Under the pieces are notes generated by a model. The model made no database searches. It worked only from the letters and a program-made list of their open reading frames with translations, and had not been told where the DNA came from. The translations under genes were made by a program, and so were the position numbers. Shown here one piece after another: positions 29,818-39,844 of a DNA stretch of 64,000 nt. This DNA comes from Bradyrhizobium sp. NDS-1 (GTDB taxonomy: Bacteria; Pseudomonadota; Alphaproteobacteria; Rhizobiales; Xanthobacteraceae), in the NCBI RefSeq assembly GCF_032918005.1, contig NZ_CP136628.1, positions 2,527,501-2,591,500 on the forward strand, in the 5' to 3' direction. Numbering within the stretch: the stretch's first letter is position 1; each line of letters begins with the position of its first letter.

Positions 29818-31716
29818 GGCAAGCGGCAGCCTCTTCCGTTCTCCCAGCGGGGTGCAGGCACGCGACCTCCGGTGCGGCTACCGCATTCTCGATTGACAGA
29901 TCGATGCCCAAACACGACTCCCATCCTGTTGCCGCCGCCAAACTTCCTGGCGCGGAGAGCCGCTGCAGGATTTGGGCCAGCACGATAGAAGGGGCACGCT
30001 CGCGTGTTTCCTTGCGCAATGTGGCTTCCGAACATAGTCGAAGGCGGGTTTCAGACATTAAGCGCGCTTGTATTCTGACAGAGTCCGCCCGGTGGCGCAG
30101 GCCACAGGAAATTGCCTGTTTCGGCAAGATGATCGCTGTACGGCCGCTGCCATTGTCTGAGCGGCCACGCTGTCGCCGGAATTGTCGATGCAGAGCGGGG
30201 AGAGTGACCGCGCCCGGACCCGCGGAAGGTTTGCCGATGGCTGATAACGTCACATCGAGCGAGGATGACTGGATCACGGACCCAGAGCGCTCGCCGTCCT
30301 CTCTTTGTCGCAACACGCAGAGTAGTGCAAGCGTCGCGGCTTGACCGATTGTTGCAGGGAGGCACTTCCATCGAAGAGGCCGTTCGGTGCGCTCGATCCG
30401 AACAGAGCTGACATCAATGAAATCGCGGCGATAGCGCCGAGAGGCCCGCCCAACGCATTCAGTCGTGATTGGCTCTTTGTCCTGACAGGCGCAGATTTCC
30501 GCTAGCGATCACTGCCTCGTCCACACGCTCCGCTCACGAGAGTCGCCGGCCGTAGCTGTGATCCGCCATTATTTGGTCGATCGCTCACCACGATCGCCAC
30601 GTATCTGGCCGTGCATGAAAAGCGATTTGCGGGCTTTCATGACCGGGCTGGGGGACGATGTTTCGGCAGACTGCCGTTTTGAGCTCGTGCCGCACCAGAT
30701 TGTCCGAGCGAGGGACCGGCGGTGCGCGATCGGCTGCGCGCGGCGTCTTAGGCCGGCGCGCAGATCCTGATTATCGGCGGCTTCATAAGATGATCACGCT
30801 GGTGCAGACTGCTGCCATCGATACAACATCCCAGCGCGTCGTGTTCAGCATTCCGCGGCGACAATGACGAGGCAGGGTAGCGGGCGGAGCGTTTCGTGTC
30901 GGAGGAGCTCCGCGACCGGCAGCTTGAAGACAGATCGCAGCAATAGGCGCCGCGCGTCTGCAAGGGGTCGAAGGACTTGTACGGGGCGATGCGTCAAGGC
31001 TTTTCGTTGTGCCATCTCCTTGTTCGGCCGGGCTGCGCGCGGCGTTCTCATTATATTTGGGCCACGCGCCGAGGGTCTTGCGCTGGGTACCCCTTGTATC
31101 TGCACGGCTATCATTTGTGCGATTGAAGCAGCTTAGCGGCCTTTGGCCGATGGCCACCGGCCAAAGCGCGTGGCGATATCGCCCGAGTCGCCCCGATGGG
31201 CCTTCGGCCACCCTCGACAGCCGCGGCGCGTAGCGGCCAGCGAAACACAGATCGGGACGAGGAGATGTCGCAAAGCCGCCACCATCGCCGCAGGCGAGGT
31301 CTTCAAGGGCTTGGACCGGAAAGACGCGAAGCCCGAGGCGAGGCGGCAAGAAGCAGCGCACCACGCTTGCGACCCTCACTGTTGAAGGTGGTCTCTACCA
31401 GACGTCCTTGACCGAACGTCAAGTCATTAATTGGAAGCCAGCAATGTCGGCACTGCGGCTCGGGCTTAAGGATCACGCCGATAGCGGCGTAGGGGACCTG
31501 ACGCGACGGCAGATTATGGCTGCGGTCGACAGATCGCCAAGACCGGCAAGCGTGGGACGGCCTCTCTTCTTGTGCCGCCTCCAGCGCGCCGAATGAGCTG
31601 TCCTCCGAGGTGATTGCCATCGCCGATTCACATATCGGAAGCAGCTTTCTTCATGCCATCCCAAGCCCATTTTCGTGCCGACGTCAACTCCGCGGCAGAG
31701 AAGGACTGCCACGTAA
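29818..31716. other. 1.9-kb stretch without recognisable genes
   Basis: Long GC-rich frames occur on both strands but have low-complexity Arg-rich translations typical of antisense or non-coding sequence. No conserved domain, RNA gene or repeat was found. Confidence 0.35.
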
Positions 31717-33114
31717 TTACTCGTTCGTTCGCTCGGTCAAACATACGTGTAGTCGATGGCATCGGTACTCAGATCGCGGCATCGTTCCATACTGCTGCGA
31801 AGAAAGAGTGCCAACCGAGTTGCCCAGGCGATCAGACCTGGAATCCATCAGGTGAAAAAGCTGGGAGGCCGCCGTATAAAAGGCTTCCTGAGCTACACGA
31901 AAACGCCGGCGTTCAACGGCAGTGACCGGCAACGGCAAATCGTTCTCCGCGATCTGCCCCAATACGTACGAAGCCAAAACACTGCCAAACACTGTGCCTG
32001 GTGCGATTCCGCGGCCGTTATAGCCACTGAAACCGATGACGTTGCGATCCAGCTTGTGAAGCCGGGGTAAGTTGTCCGACGTCATTCCAATCATGCCGAA
32101 CCAGCCGGCTTCAAACTGGACGCCCCGAAGTCCTGGAAAAAGCTTGCGCAGCGATCTTTGGGCCCAGGCCCGGTGAATAGATTGCCCCATTCCCTCAAGC
32201 GCACCAACACTGCCAAACACGAGTCGCCCGGAGCGATCGAGGCGAAATGAAGAGAGAACCTCTCGAGTGTCCCACACACCCTGCCGCTCAGGCAGGATCG
32301 ACTTTCTCAGATCGTCGGGCAGAGAAGGCGTGGCAAAGTTGAAATAGGGCAGTTGAATCTGTTCCTGCCGTATCTCAGACCAAAGTCCTTTGCCATAAGC
32401 ATCCGTCGCGACGACCACCCAGTCGGCCTCTACAGATCCGCTTTCGGTGCCGACTCTCCAGCGCAAACCGTTGTGTTGCGCCACGATGGCCTCGCTTTGC
32501 GTAAATATCCTGGCTCCCATCGCAAGCGCGGCCCGCGCTAACCCTCGCGCATAGGCCAATGGCTGTATGGTGCCGGCGCGGTTATCGAGCAGCGCGCCGG
32601 TGTAGTCGCCACCGCCTACTTTCCTGTGTGTTGCCTCCGCATTTAGCACCAAGACGGGCGCTCCACGCTTCTGCCACTGTTCGGCACGGGCCTCAATCTC
32701 CTCCAAGCCCTTACGTCCGACCGCACAATGTAAAGTGCCGGCACGTTCCACTTCACATTCGATGTCGTGCTTTTCGATGAGTTCGAACACCGTCTGCGGT
32801 CCGCGCCCGAGTTGTTCAAGCAACCGTTCTCCAAACGGCGCGCGGAGCGCGTCCGGAAGCGCGTCAGGCATGAGCCACATACCCGCATTCACGAGCCCGA
32901 CGTTCCGCCCGGAGCCGCCGAATCCTATTTCAGACGCCTCCAAAAGCGCGACACGCGCCCCACCTTCAGCAAGATGAAGGGCCGCCGACAGCCCCGTATA
33001 TCCACCGCCAATCACGACGATATCCGCTGCAGTTTCGGCGGTAAGGGGAGCAGTTTCTGGCGCTGGTGGCGCAGTCAGAGCCCATAGTCCGTGTGATCGT
33101 CTATTGTTTCGCAT
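31717..33114 (-). CDS. FAD-dependent amino-acid/amine oxidoreductase (DAO family)
   Basis: From the ATG at 33114 the protein has about 465 residues. ADIVVIGGGYTGLSAALHLA is the Rossmann FAD-binding motif; LLEASEIGFGGSGRNVGLVN and the C-terminal VIGFSGYNGRGIAPGTVFG are typical of DadA/PuuB-type oxidases. It should oxidise an amino acid or amine in the cytoplasm. The frame also opens upstream at 33192, but that start would overlap a -24/-12-like element. The last 35 residues (after LFHLMDSRSD) look like read-through beyond the usual family terminus, as if the original stop had been lost by frameshift. Confidence 0.85.
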   Translation of the reverse strand: MRNNRRSHGLWALTAPPAPETAPLTAETAADIVVIGGGYTGLSAALHLAEGGARVALLEASEIGFGGSGRNVGLVNAGMWLMPDALPDALRAPFGERLLEQLGRGPQTVFELIEKHDIECEVERAGTLHCAVGRKGLEEIEARAEQWQKRGAPVLVLNAEATHRKVGGGDYTGALLDNRAGTIQPLAYARGLARAALAMGARIFTQSEAIVAQHNGLRWRVGTESGSVEADWVVVATDAYGKGLWSEIRQEQIQLPYFNFATPSLPDDLRKSILPERQGVWDTREVLSSFRLDRSGRLVFGSVGALEGMGQSIHRAWAQRSLRKLFPGLRGVQFEAGWFGMIGMTSDNLPRLHKLDRNVIGFSGYNGRGIAPGTVFGSVLASYVLGQIAENDLPLPVTAVERRRFRVAQEAFYTAASQLFHLMDSRSDRLGNSVGTLSSQQYGTMPRSEYRCHRLHVCLTERTNE

Positions 33115-33187
33115 CCGCCAATCTTGATCGACCCGAGGTCCAGCAGCTATGGTGAATACCGGTAAGCTCTGGCGGACCTCTCTAGTA

Positions 33188-33203
33188 TGCAAAACTGACG
33201 CCG
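33188..33203 (-). promoter_or_regulatory. Possible sigma-54 promoter of the FAD oxidoreductase
   Basis: The minus strand reads CGGCGTCAGTTTTGCA, with GG-N10-GC spacing and a good TTGCA -12 box but a weak -24 box. No TGT-N10-ACA was found upstream. Tentative. Confidence 0.28.
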
Positions 33204-33300
33204 GCCAGTCGCTTGTTTCTCATTACATCATGCTCGGGCGCAGTGAATAGCCGCCATCAGGCCAAGTCGCGGAGGAGAAACATCGGCCAGGTGAAAGCGA

Positions 33301-33620
33301 TCAGGCGTCGAGATTGTGCAGGTGCTGGCGGTTGCGCAGCACGATCTGGCGAGCGCCCGAGAAGCCGAGTATACCCTTTGCGTGAAGCTGCGAGAGCGCG
33401 CGCGACACGGTCTCGAGCGTGAGGCCCAGATAGTCGCCGATATCGCGCCGACACATCGGCAGCGCCATCATGCCGGGGACGGCGAGGCGGCGATCCATTT
33501 CGAGCAGGAAGGTTGCAACACGCTCCATCGCCGTCTTGCGCCCCAGCAGCAACATGTGGCCTATCCGCTTGGCTATAACGTACCTGAAGCTTCAATCGCC
33601 ATAAAGATCGAGCTGGAATA
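33301..33620 (-). pseudogene. Crp/Fnr-family (FixK-like) regulator, C-terminal fragment
   Basis: The minus strand encodes MLLLGRKTAMERVATFLLEM, then MCRRDIGDYLGLTLETVSRA and LSQLHAKGILGF, the dimer helix end and the helix-turn-helix of FixK/FnrN-type regulators. The cyclic-nucleotide-like sensor domain is not present in an intact frame upstream. A stub of about 90 residues would lack effector control. Confidence 0.7.
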
Positions 33621-34673
33621 GACGATGAAAGCGCGCCTCAGGTCGTCGCTGATGCCCTCATTCGCCAGAAGATCGCGGGTATCAGAAAATCGCGAGGAAG
33701 TTGCGGTCAAGCGCGACAACGAGTTTCCCGCGTAGAGGTCGAAAAACGAGGCGACTTGTGTCTCCGTAAAATCAGAGCCTTCCTCGACGTTCGGAAGCAC
33801 GGATCTTGGTAACGATGCTTTCCGCGCGATTCACGACCTCATTCACCTTAAGGCCCGAAATTCCTTGCCAATGGCGGCAGCCATTCTTTTCATGCCCCGA
33901 TCGATCGCGGCCAGCGATTCCCGCCGGCCGACGGGATCAGGTCGATATCGACTGATAAAACGCGGCATATCGCGCACGAATAAACTGATCGCAGTCCCGC
34001 CCTTGGGAGCAAAATCCCGCCGCACCGATTGGCAAGGTCTCGATCAGCAGCGCAACCAGAGCTGGTCCCGGTTGTCTGAACAGATTCTCCGGGTCGATAA
34101 TTGGAGCGTCTGCCGGGTTAGGCCGCCAACGCGGAATGACGGCTCGTTGAAGATATCAACCGATCGAGTGGCGCGCCCCGTTGGCATGCTCGCCAGCAAC
34201 GCCATCACCATCAGCATGGACGTGCCGAATTTATGGTGAAGAATCTGGCCGGTTGCCTTTAGGGGCCCTACAAGGGTTAGCAGGCGGCTAGCTCTTCAAG
34301 CTTAAGTATCCTAGCGGCTTCGTCGCAAAATGCGGGGACATTCCAGACGAACGAGATCGCAGATTGCCCACCTTACCGACGTGAAATCGGCGGGCGATCC
34401 AACTACTGGGGCCCCGCCGTTCGACTTGTTCCTCGCCAGCTTGCGAATGGCTTGGAAAGGGGGCGCATCTCACCAACGGACCGGCCGATCCTAAAAGGGA
34501 GGCGAGTTCGTCGTCGCTCTGCCCCTTGGAATTTTGTCGGTCAGCGGGCACCACATCCGGCTTCTCGCGTACCTCCTACTGGCGCAGCGCGGCTCGCGAT
34601 GCGCATTCGCAAGACGATCTTCTGGCGGCACGAAGGTCGCGATGCGTGCCCGAAATCCGACGCCGACGCAGCT
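33621..34673. other. Decayed or non-coding sequence
   Basis: Several short frames (for example minus strand 33843-34025) look partly coding, but none is recognised. The NifA site for the downstream thioredoxin begins at 34674. Confidence 0.3.
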
Positions 34674-34689
34674 TGTCGGGTTACATACA
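34674..34689 (+). promoter_or_regulatory. NifA upstream activator site
   Basis: TGTCGGGTTACATACA is an exact TGT-N10-ACA element. Its centre is about 100 bp upstream of the predicted sigma-54 transcription start, the standard position. Confidence 0.72.
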
Positions 34690-34756
34690 TGGGACCTTAC
34701 TGGGCGTGTGGATGTTTTTCAAAGCGTTGTCATGTGCTTAGTGTGCGCGGACTGCC

Positions 34757-34772
34757 TGGCACGGTGATTGCT
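34757..34772 (+). promoter_or_regulatory. Consensus sigma-54 promoter of the TlpA-like gene
   Basis: TGGCACGGTGATTGCT is a full match to TGGCAC-N5-TTGCW. Transcription would start near 34783, about 44 nt before the ATG. Confidence 0.82.
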
Positions 34773-34826
34773 ACCATGATGAAGCGACAAGGTCGCGCGA
34801 CAAGTAACTCGGGATAATATAATCAC

Positions 34827-35966
34827 ATGCTAGGCACAGAGTCCCCCGCTCCTTCGCTCATAGTCGAGAACTGGCTGCGTGGCGAGCCTCTCACAAACTT
34901 CGAGCTAGGGAAATTGTACATCGTCGAATTTTGGGCAAGTTGGTGCTATCCATGTGTGAAGGCGATGCCCCATCTGATAGAGCTGCAAGCAAAATACAAA
35001 GACGAAGGGCTTGAGGTCGTCGGAGTCGCAGCTTATGAAAAAGCACCAACGGCGGCTGAGGCGCGCACCAAGTTGGACGCGTGGTTGACTGAAAATTTCT
35101 CAAATCTGAACTATCGAATCGGGTTCGACAGTACGGGCGAAATGAAAAAGCTTTGGATGGATGCCAGCTGTTCTTCCACGGTTCCGAGATCATTCATCGT
35201 CGACCGCGACGGCCACATTGCCTTTTTCGGTGATCCGACCGACATCGCCCACGTCTTGCCGAAAATTATCAACGGCACTTGGAGCAGCGATGAAGCTAAA
35301 GCCGCTGATGCGAAACGGATTGCGGATGACCAACGCACAGAGCGCTTTTACTCAATCAAAGACACAATTCGATCGGCGGAGGAAGCAAAGGATTGGCGGG
35401 CAGCGCTCTCAGCGGCCGAAGAGGGCATTGCCATGATGCCGGACGACCGACACTTCCGCGAGATTCAGGCGCGTCTGTTGCTTCAAATGCGCGACACGGC
35501 GACCGGGTTCCAGGTCTTGCGCCAACTGGTTGAAGATGCGATTGAGAAACGCTCAGACGCTGTGCGGGGGCTGATTGCCGTGATGGATCAACTCTTTGGT
35601 CCGGAGAACGATAAAGCCCACCTTCCGCGTGCCGAGCGCTTTGCGATCGGCAGGGAGGTGTCGGAATATATCCTCAATTCAGTGCAAGACAGCGGCGGCC
35701 CCATCTTTGATTCTTATAGAGTGGTCGCTCAGTATTACTACGAGAGTGGTGACAAGCAACGCGCGATCGAGCTGATCGAGCGGGCAATGGCATGGCTAGA
35801 CGATCCGGAAATCGTGCCGGAACCCGCAAAACAGTATTATATGCCGCGGCTGCTCCAAACTTTGGCCAACTACAGGGGCGAGAAGGCTTGTTGCAGCGGG
35901 TCTTGTTCGGTTCCGCAAGAAAACTCTCCTGGAGCTCCCAAAGTGCAGCCGCAGGAGGAGACATGA
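34827..35966 (+). CDS. TlpA/redoxin-type thiol-disulfide protein with helical C-terminal domain
   Basis: The 379-residue protein has a thioredoxin fold at residues 1-150: IVEFWASWCYPCVKAMPHLI contains the WCYPC redox site and VPRSFIVDRDGHIAFFG the cis-Pro loop. Residues about 170-350 are helical and TPR-like (WRAALSAAEEGIAMMPDD, YYESGDKQRAIELIERAMAW). The tail contains ACCSGSC, a small Cys cluster that could bind metal or exchange disulfides. There is no signal peptide, so it is probably cytoplasmic. A consensus sigma-54 promoter and NifA site upstream point to expression in nodules or under microaerobic nitrogen-fixing conditions. No strong Shine-Dalgarno is seen before the ATG at 34827. Confidence 0.87.
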   Translation: MLGTESPAPSLIVENWLRGEPLTNFELGKLYIVEFWASWCYPCVKAMPHLIELQAKYKDEGLEVVGVAAYEKAPTAAEARTKLDAWLTENFSNLNYRIGFDSTGEMKKLWMDASCSSTVPRSFIVDRDGHIAFFGDPTDIAHVLPKIINGTWSSDEAKAADAKRIADDQRTERFYSIKDTIRSAEEAKDWRAALSAAEEGIAMMPDDRHFREIQARLLLQMRDTATGFQVLRQLVEDAIEKRSDAVRGLIAVMDQLFGPENDKAHLPRAERFAIGREVSEYILNSVQDSGGPIFDSYRVVAQYYYESGDKQRAIELIERAMAWLDDPEIVPEPAKQYYMPRLLQTLANYRGEKACCSGSCSVPQENSPGAPKVQPQEET

Positions 35967-36198
35967 AGGGCGATGTTAATCGCAGATGCACAATCGGGGC
36001 TACGCGCCTTCGAAGCGCTCGCGACCACCAGAACCATTTCAGGGCGATTGCAACACGCAAGTCACAAGGAAAGCCTAGCCCACAACAAGCGATGCGACGC
36101 CCTACGGCCCGTCTTTGCTGGGTGTCTAGTTCGTCGTTCGTGAAGAACCGTCCAAGCGGTTGATCAAGAATCGATTTCCGGGCGAGATCCACTTTGAG

Positions 36199-36239
36199 AT
36201 TGCAAGCTTTCGGGCCTTGACTGCACAAAAGCTTGCAAT
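36199..36239. repeat. 12-bp perfect inverted repeat (stem-loop)
   Basis: ATTGCAAGCTTT at 36199-36210 pairs with AAAGCTTGCAAT at 36228-36239 across a 17-nt loop. It lies 230 nt after the TlpA-like gene and just before an IS5-family relic. It could be a terminator or the end of a lost mobile element. Confidence 0.6.
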
Positions 36240-36370
36240 TTCATCTTTGAGGATTCCGTCGAATCGCAAGGCGAGATTCCCTGATCGCATCGGAGGGAGC
36301 GATGCAACCAGGGGAACGGTGCAAGCCAAGAATGTGATGCCGATGCCAAGCTACTGAACCGCACCCGCGA

Positions 36371-37180
36371 TTGATCCGGCTGGCGAAGGGACATGGTGTC
36401 AAGCTGCGCCAGTCCTATGCCACGGTGGGCAAGATCGCGCTGATCAAGCACCAGCGCTACGCCCACGCCAAGCAGTTCAAGCGCGACAACAGGCCCTTGA
36501 AGAAAGTCAGGACCTATCTCGGCCGCATCATCCGCGACATAGGCCGCAAACGGCGCCAACGCCGACTTGCTCGGTGGGATCGTGTTGGAGCGCATGCCGG
36601 CACGGGCGCGACAAGTGCTTGAGCAGAATCGGCACCAGCGTGGCCCGAACCCCTACTTGCTGCACGCGACGGAGGTGCAGTGCATCGGCAAGGGCAACGC
36701 GCACCGGCCTTACGAGTTCGGTGTCAAGGTCTCGGTCGCCACCACGCTGGCGCCGGCCCGCGGCGGGCAGTTCGTGACCCATGTGAAGGCGCTGCCCGGC
36801 AACCCCTATGATGCCGATACACTGCAACCGTCATCCCAGAGATGGAAGCGCTGATCGGCAACACTATCGAGCGTGCTCTCCTTGACAAGGGCTATTGCGG
36901 CCACAGCGCCCCGCCCGATTACAAGTTCAGGGTGTTCATCTCAGGACAGAAGCGGCGGGTGACGCCACAGACCAAGCGCGAGCGGCGACGGCGCTCCGCC
37001 ATCGAGCCGGTCATCGGCCACCTCAAATCCGAGCACCGCATCGGCCGCAACTAACGCCAAGGTGACACCATACAACGCCGTTCTCGCCACGGTCGGCTGT
37101 AACTTCCGCCGCCTGATCTGCTGGCTCAGGCTCTTGTTGTGGCAAATCATCGGCACCCTCGCGAAACGACGGTCAATCAG
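36371..37180 (+). pseudogene. IS5-family transposase remnant (second, unrelated IS5 subgroup)
   Basis: Frames in succession read KKVRTYLGRIIRDIGRK, then YLLHATEVQCIGKGNAHRPY and EFGVKVSVATTL, VTHVKALPGNPYDADTL, and after another shift MEALIGNTIERALLDKGYCG, AIEPVIGHLKSEHRIGRN and NAVLATVGCNFRRLICWL. These are the central and C-terminal parts of a longer IS5-type transposase with the DKGY and E-x6-K-like signatures. At least three frameshifts and a missing N-terminus make it dead. It is not related closely to the 833-bp IS5 copies. Confidence 0.78.
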
Positions 37181-37335
37181 GCTGCCAATCAGGATTCTTC
37201 ACGGCCGACTAACTATACCGCTGCGCTCACAACGGGCCGCTACTTTCGGCAGATGCGGATCCCATCTCATGGAGTAGTCCCCTAGCACCGGATGTTATAC
37301 GCGCCGTCGGCACAAGTTGACAGCAGCAGCACTCC

Positions 37336-37602
37336 CTAGTCCAAAAGCTTGAGGCGGCGCGCCTTGATAGCAGCCTGGATTCGGGTGGTCACTTCCAGCT
37401 TTCGCATGGCGTTCTTGATGTGAAAATCGACGGTGTTCCGGCTGATTCTCAATATCACCCCTATTTCCCAGGATGATTTGCCCTCCTCTACCCACAGCAG
37501 GCACTGCTTTTGCCGTGCGGACAGCTCAACGACTTGCCCATCGATCACGTGTTGCTCCTGGAGCCGAGACGACTGGAACGCGATTAGCAAATGCCGTACC
37601 AC
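37336..37602 (-). pseudogene. LuxR-type regulator fragment, copy A
   Basis: An 88-codon frame encodes only a LuxR helix-turn-helix (LSARQKQCLLWVEEGKSSWE, IGVILRISRNTVDFHIKNAM, RKLEVTTRIQAAIKARRL). The autoinducer-binding or receiver half is missing upstream, where the sequence is decayed. The whole segment is duplicated next door. Confidence 0.65.
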
Positions 37603-38215
37603 GCGACGGAGATCGCAAACTCTCCTGCCAACACAAGCCTTGGAGCACCAATCAGCTGCCGATCCATCGGCTGTCGAAGCGATTGCGACATACGTCGTAA
37701 ACGCGACAGCATGGTTGCAACAAACGGCACACTTGACGTCCGCGACCTAATTTAGGCCTGCGATAGGTCTCCTCATGGCTGGTAGGCGCCAGCATTTCGG
37801 GTGGTCACTTCCAGCTTTTGCATAGCGTTCTTGATGTGAAAATCGACGGTGTTCCGGCTGATTCCCAATATCACCGCTATTTTCCAGGATGATTTGCCCT
37901 CCACTACCCCCGCAAGCACTGCTTTTCTCGTGCGGACAGCACAACGACTTGCCCGTCGACCATGTGTTTCTCCTGGAGCCGAGACGACTGGAAGGCGATC
38001 AGCAAATGCCATACCACGCGACGGAGATCGCAAACTCTCCTGCCAACACAAACCTTGGAGCACCAATCAGCTGCCGATCCAACTCCAGCACCATCGGCTG
38101 TCGAAGCGATTGCGACAGACGTCGTAAACGCGACAGCAGTGGTTGCAACAACGGCGCACTTGACGTCCGCGACCTAACTTAGGCCTGCGATAGGTCTCCT
38201 CATGGCTGGCAAGCG
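37379..38215. repeat. Tandem duplication of a ~417-bp LuxR-fragment segment
   Basis: Positions 37379-37797 and about 37795-38215 align throughout, with offsets of 416 nt at the left end and 427 nt at the right end because of small insertions in the second unit. The copies differ by scattered substitutions, so the duplication is not recent. Confidence 0.85.
37773..38066 (-). pseudogene. LuxR-type regulator fragment, copy B
   Basis: The second tandem unit encodes VEGKSSWKIAVILGISRNTV and DFHIKNAMQKLEVTT, but the segment before it is frameshifted relative to copy A and the C-terminus diverges. It is non-functional. Confidence 0.6.
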
Positions 38216-38590
38216 CCAGCATTCTGTCCCGCGCTTGCTCCAGCGCGGCTTTCTGCATTATCCCACGGAGGAGGCGAACCGGATCCATCTACATCGGTCG
38301 CGGCTCCAAGGCAGAGGTTGTTGGCATTGCCGCAAATGGCGTGGAGGACTTGGTTCTGTTCGCGTAAATCGCTCGACGGCTCATTGATACTGGATGAGTT
38401 GATAACGGACATCGAACAAAATCAAAGTCATCAACGCTTTGTGGACCACGGTGCTTGGGCGACACTATTGACTCGAATGTCGCCGCGCGATGCTTGATCC
38501 ATCTCGTGATCCGCACCGATCGCTTGCATCGCGTGATGTCGGAGGGCGTCAGAAAGGGGTGTAATCCGTCTTATTTGTACGCCACAGCTA
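38202..38590 (+). pseudogene. DUF4238 protein, frameshifted remnant
   Basis: The ATG at 38202 gives MAGKRQHSVPRLLQRGFLHY, the usual DUF4238 opening. Subsequent frames give GSKAEVVGIAANGVED, then WFCSRKSLDGSLILDELITD and IEQNQSHQRFVD, and later LIHLVIRTDRLHRVMSEGVR. The order and motifs fit DUF4238, with three or more frame changes. Family function is unknown. Confidence 0.6.
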
Positions 38591-38889
38591 TCCAGCGGCC
38601 ATAGCATACCGAATATCGTTCGGGGCGGAGGCATGAGCGGCGAGGCGAAAAGACTCCGATCGAGGCATTAGGGCCGCAAAATAATCGGATAATTTCGCGT
38701 ACCACGAAGCGCCGTCGCAAGAACCGTGGCATGCCGCCGCCCGCGACGTCGGATATCAATACGCTGCCGGGCAGCTCTAATTTGACGGCAATAGAGGCCG
38801 CGGCGGTTACGCTCATCTACTGACGGAGCAGATCCTCGGCGGGCGCCGGGCAGCCGAACGTAATGCCGCTCTCATTCAGCTCGCCTTCC

Positions 38890-39180
38890 TTAACCGCACC
38901 TCATGCCGGCGGCGAACTCTGCGCCGCTTCCCTTAAGTGTGTAGACGAAGGGATAATTGAGCTTCTCGATGTGGGCACGGCCGTCCTGTACCGGCCCAAT
39001 GCCGGACGCCATCTGAACGAGATGGCGAGCGGCGACTTCCGGATAGGCGAACGCGCGTTCGGTAACGCGTTTCATTGCGATGTTTGATGACAAATCCTGC
39101 GCACATGCCGAGCAGAAAAGGCGCAATCCGACGCGCCACCACGGCTGATCTTTGGGAAGGCGTGTCGAGTCGCACGTCAC
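38890..39180 (-). pseudogene. Small conserved rhizobial protein fragment
   Basis: The minus strand contains AYPEVAARHLVQMASGIGPV followed by QDGRAHIEKLNYPFVYTLKG and SGAEFAAGM, which resembles a small protein common in Bradyrhizobiaceae. The upstream half and natural terminus are not clear, so it is treated as a fragment. Function unknown. Confidence 0.4.
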
Positions 39181-39844
39181 AATCGCAGCGGCTGAGCCCG
39201 CGCTCGTACACCCCCGAGGCCAGAGCGGCGAACCAGCCGAGCATGAGGGCGGCGCAGATCAGGGCAGGGCAGCGACAGGATTGTCCCTGGCGGCGCCCGG
39301 CTGCTTGGGGCCGTGAGGGAAGCAAGCTGGCGTGCGCCGTCGGGGAACTAGCCAAACGTCGATCGAGCGAGGGCCGAGCTGTTCGTGTTGGGTGAGATTT
39401 GCTCTCGATGACCCTACAGGGAATGCTCGTCGCGACCTCTGTTGTGGGTGGGGCGCACGCGCCGGATGGCTGTGGCGACGGGTCCATCAGACCAGCGCAC
39501 CCGGCGGCGGCGGGGATTTCATCTGGGGCCACCAAGCAGGCATGCTTCCAAAAAGGACCGCGATTGGTACATGCGGAGGACGTCCGAAATATTCGCACTC
39601 CGCACTGCTCGTCTCAGCGACAACGTCGAGAATGCGCGGTGAATCTATCGGCGATCTCGTTGCGAAGCTCGCTCATCGCGCCCAACTTCCTAATGCGCAG
39701 CGCATTTCGAAGGCACTGCAGCTTGGTTTCCAAGGGCATAGATAAATCTGTTGCTCATTCACGTCCTAGCCGTCCAGCGGCCCAATGGAAAGCAACCTGT
39801 TCGGCTTCTGTTGCGACGTCGTCAAATCAGTGTTGTCAGGCGAA
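39181..39844. other. Decayed sequence, no gene recognised
   Basis: Minus-strand pieces (for example MSELRNEIADRF near 39670) hint at old coding sequence, but no family could be assigned. Confidence 0.25.
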
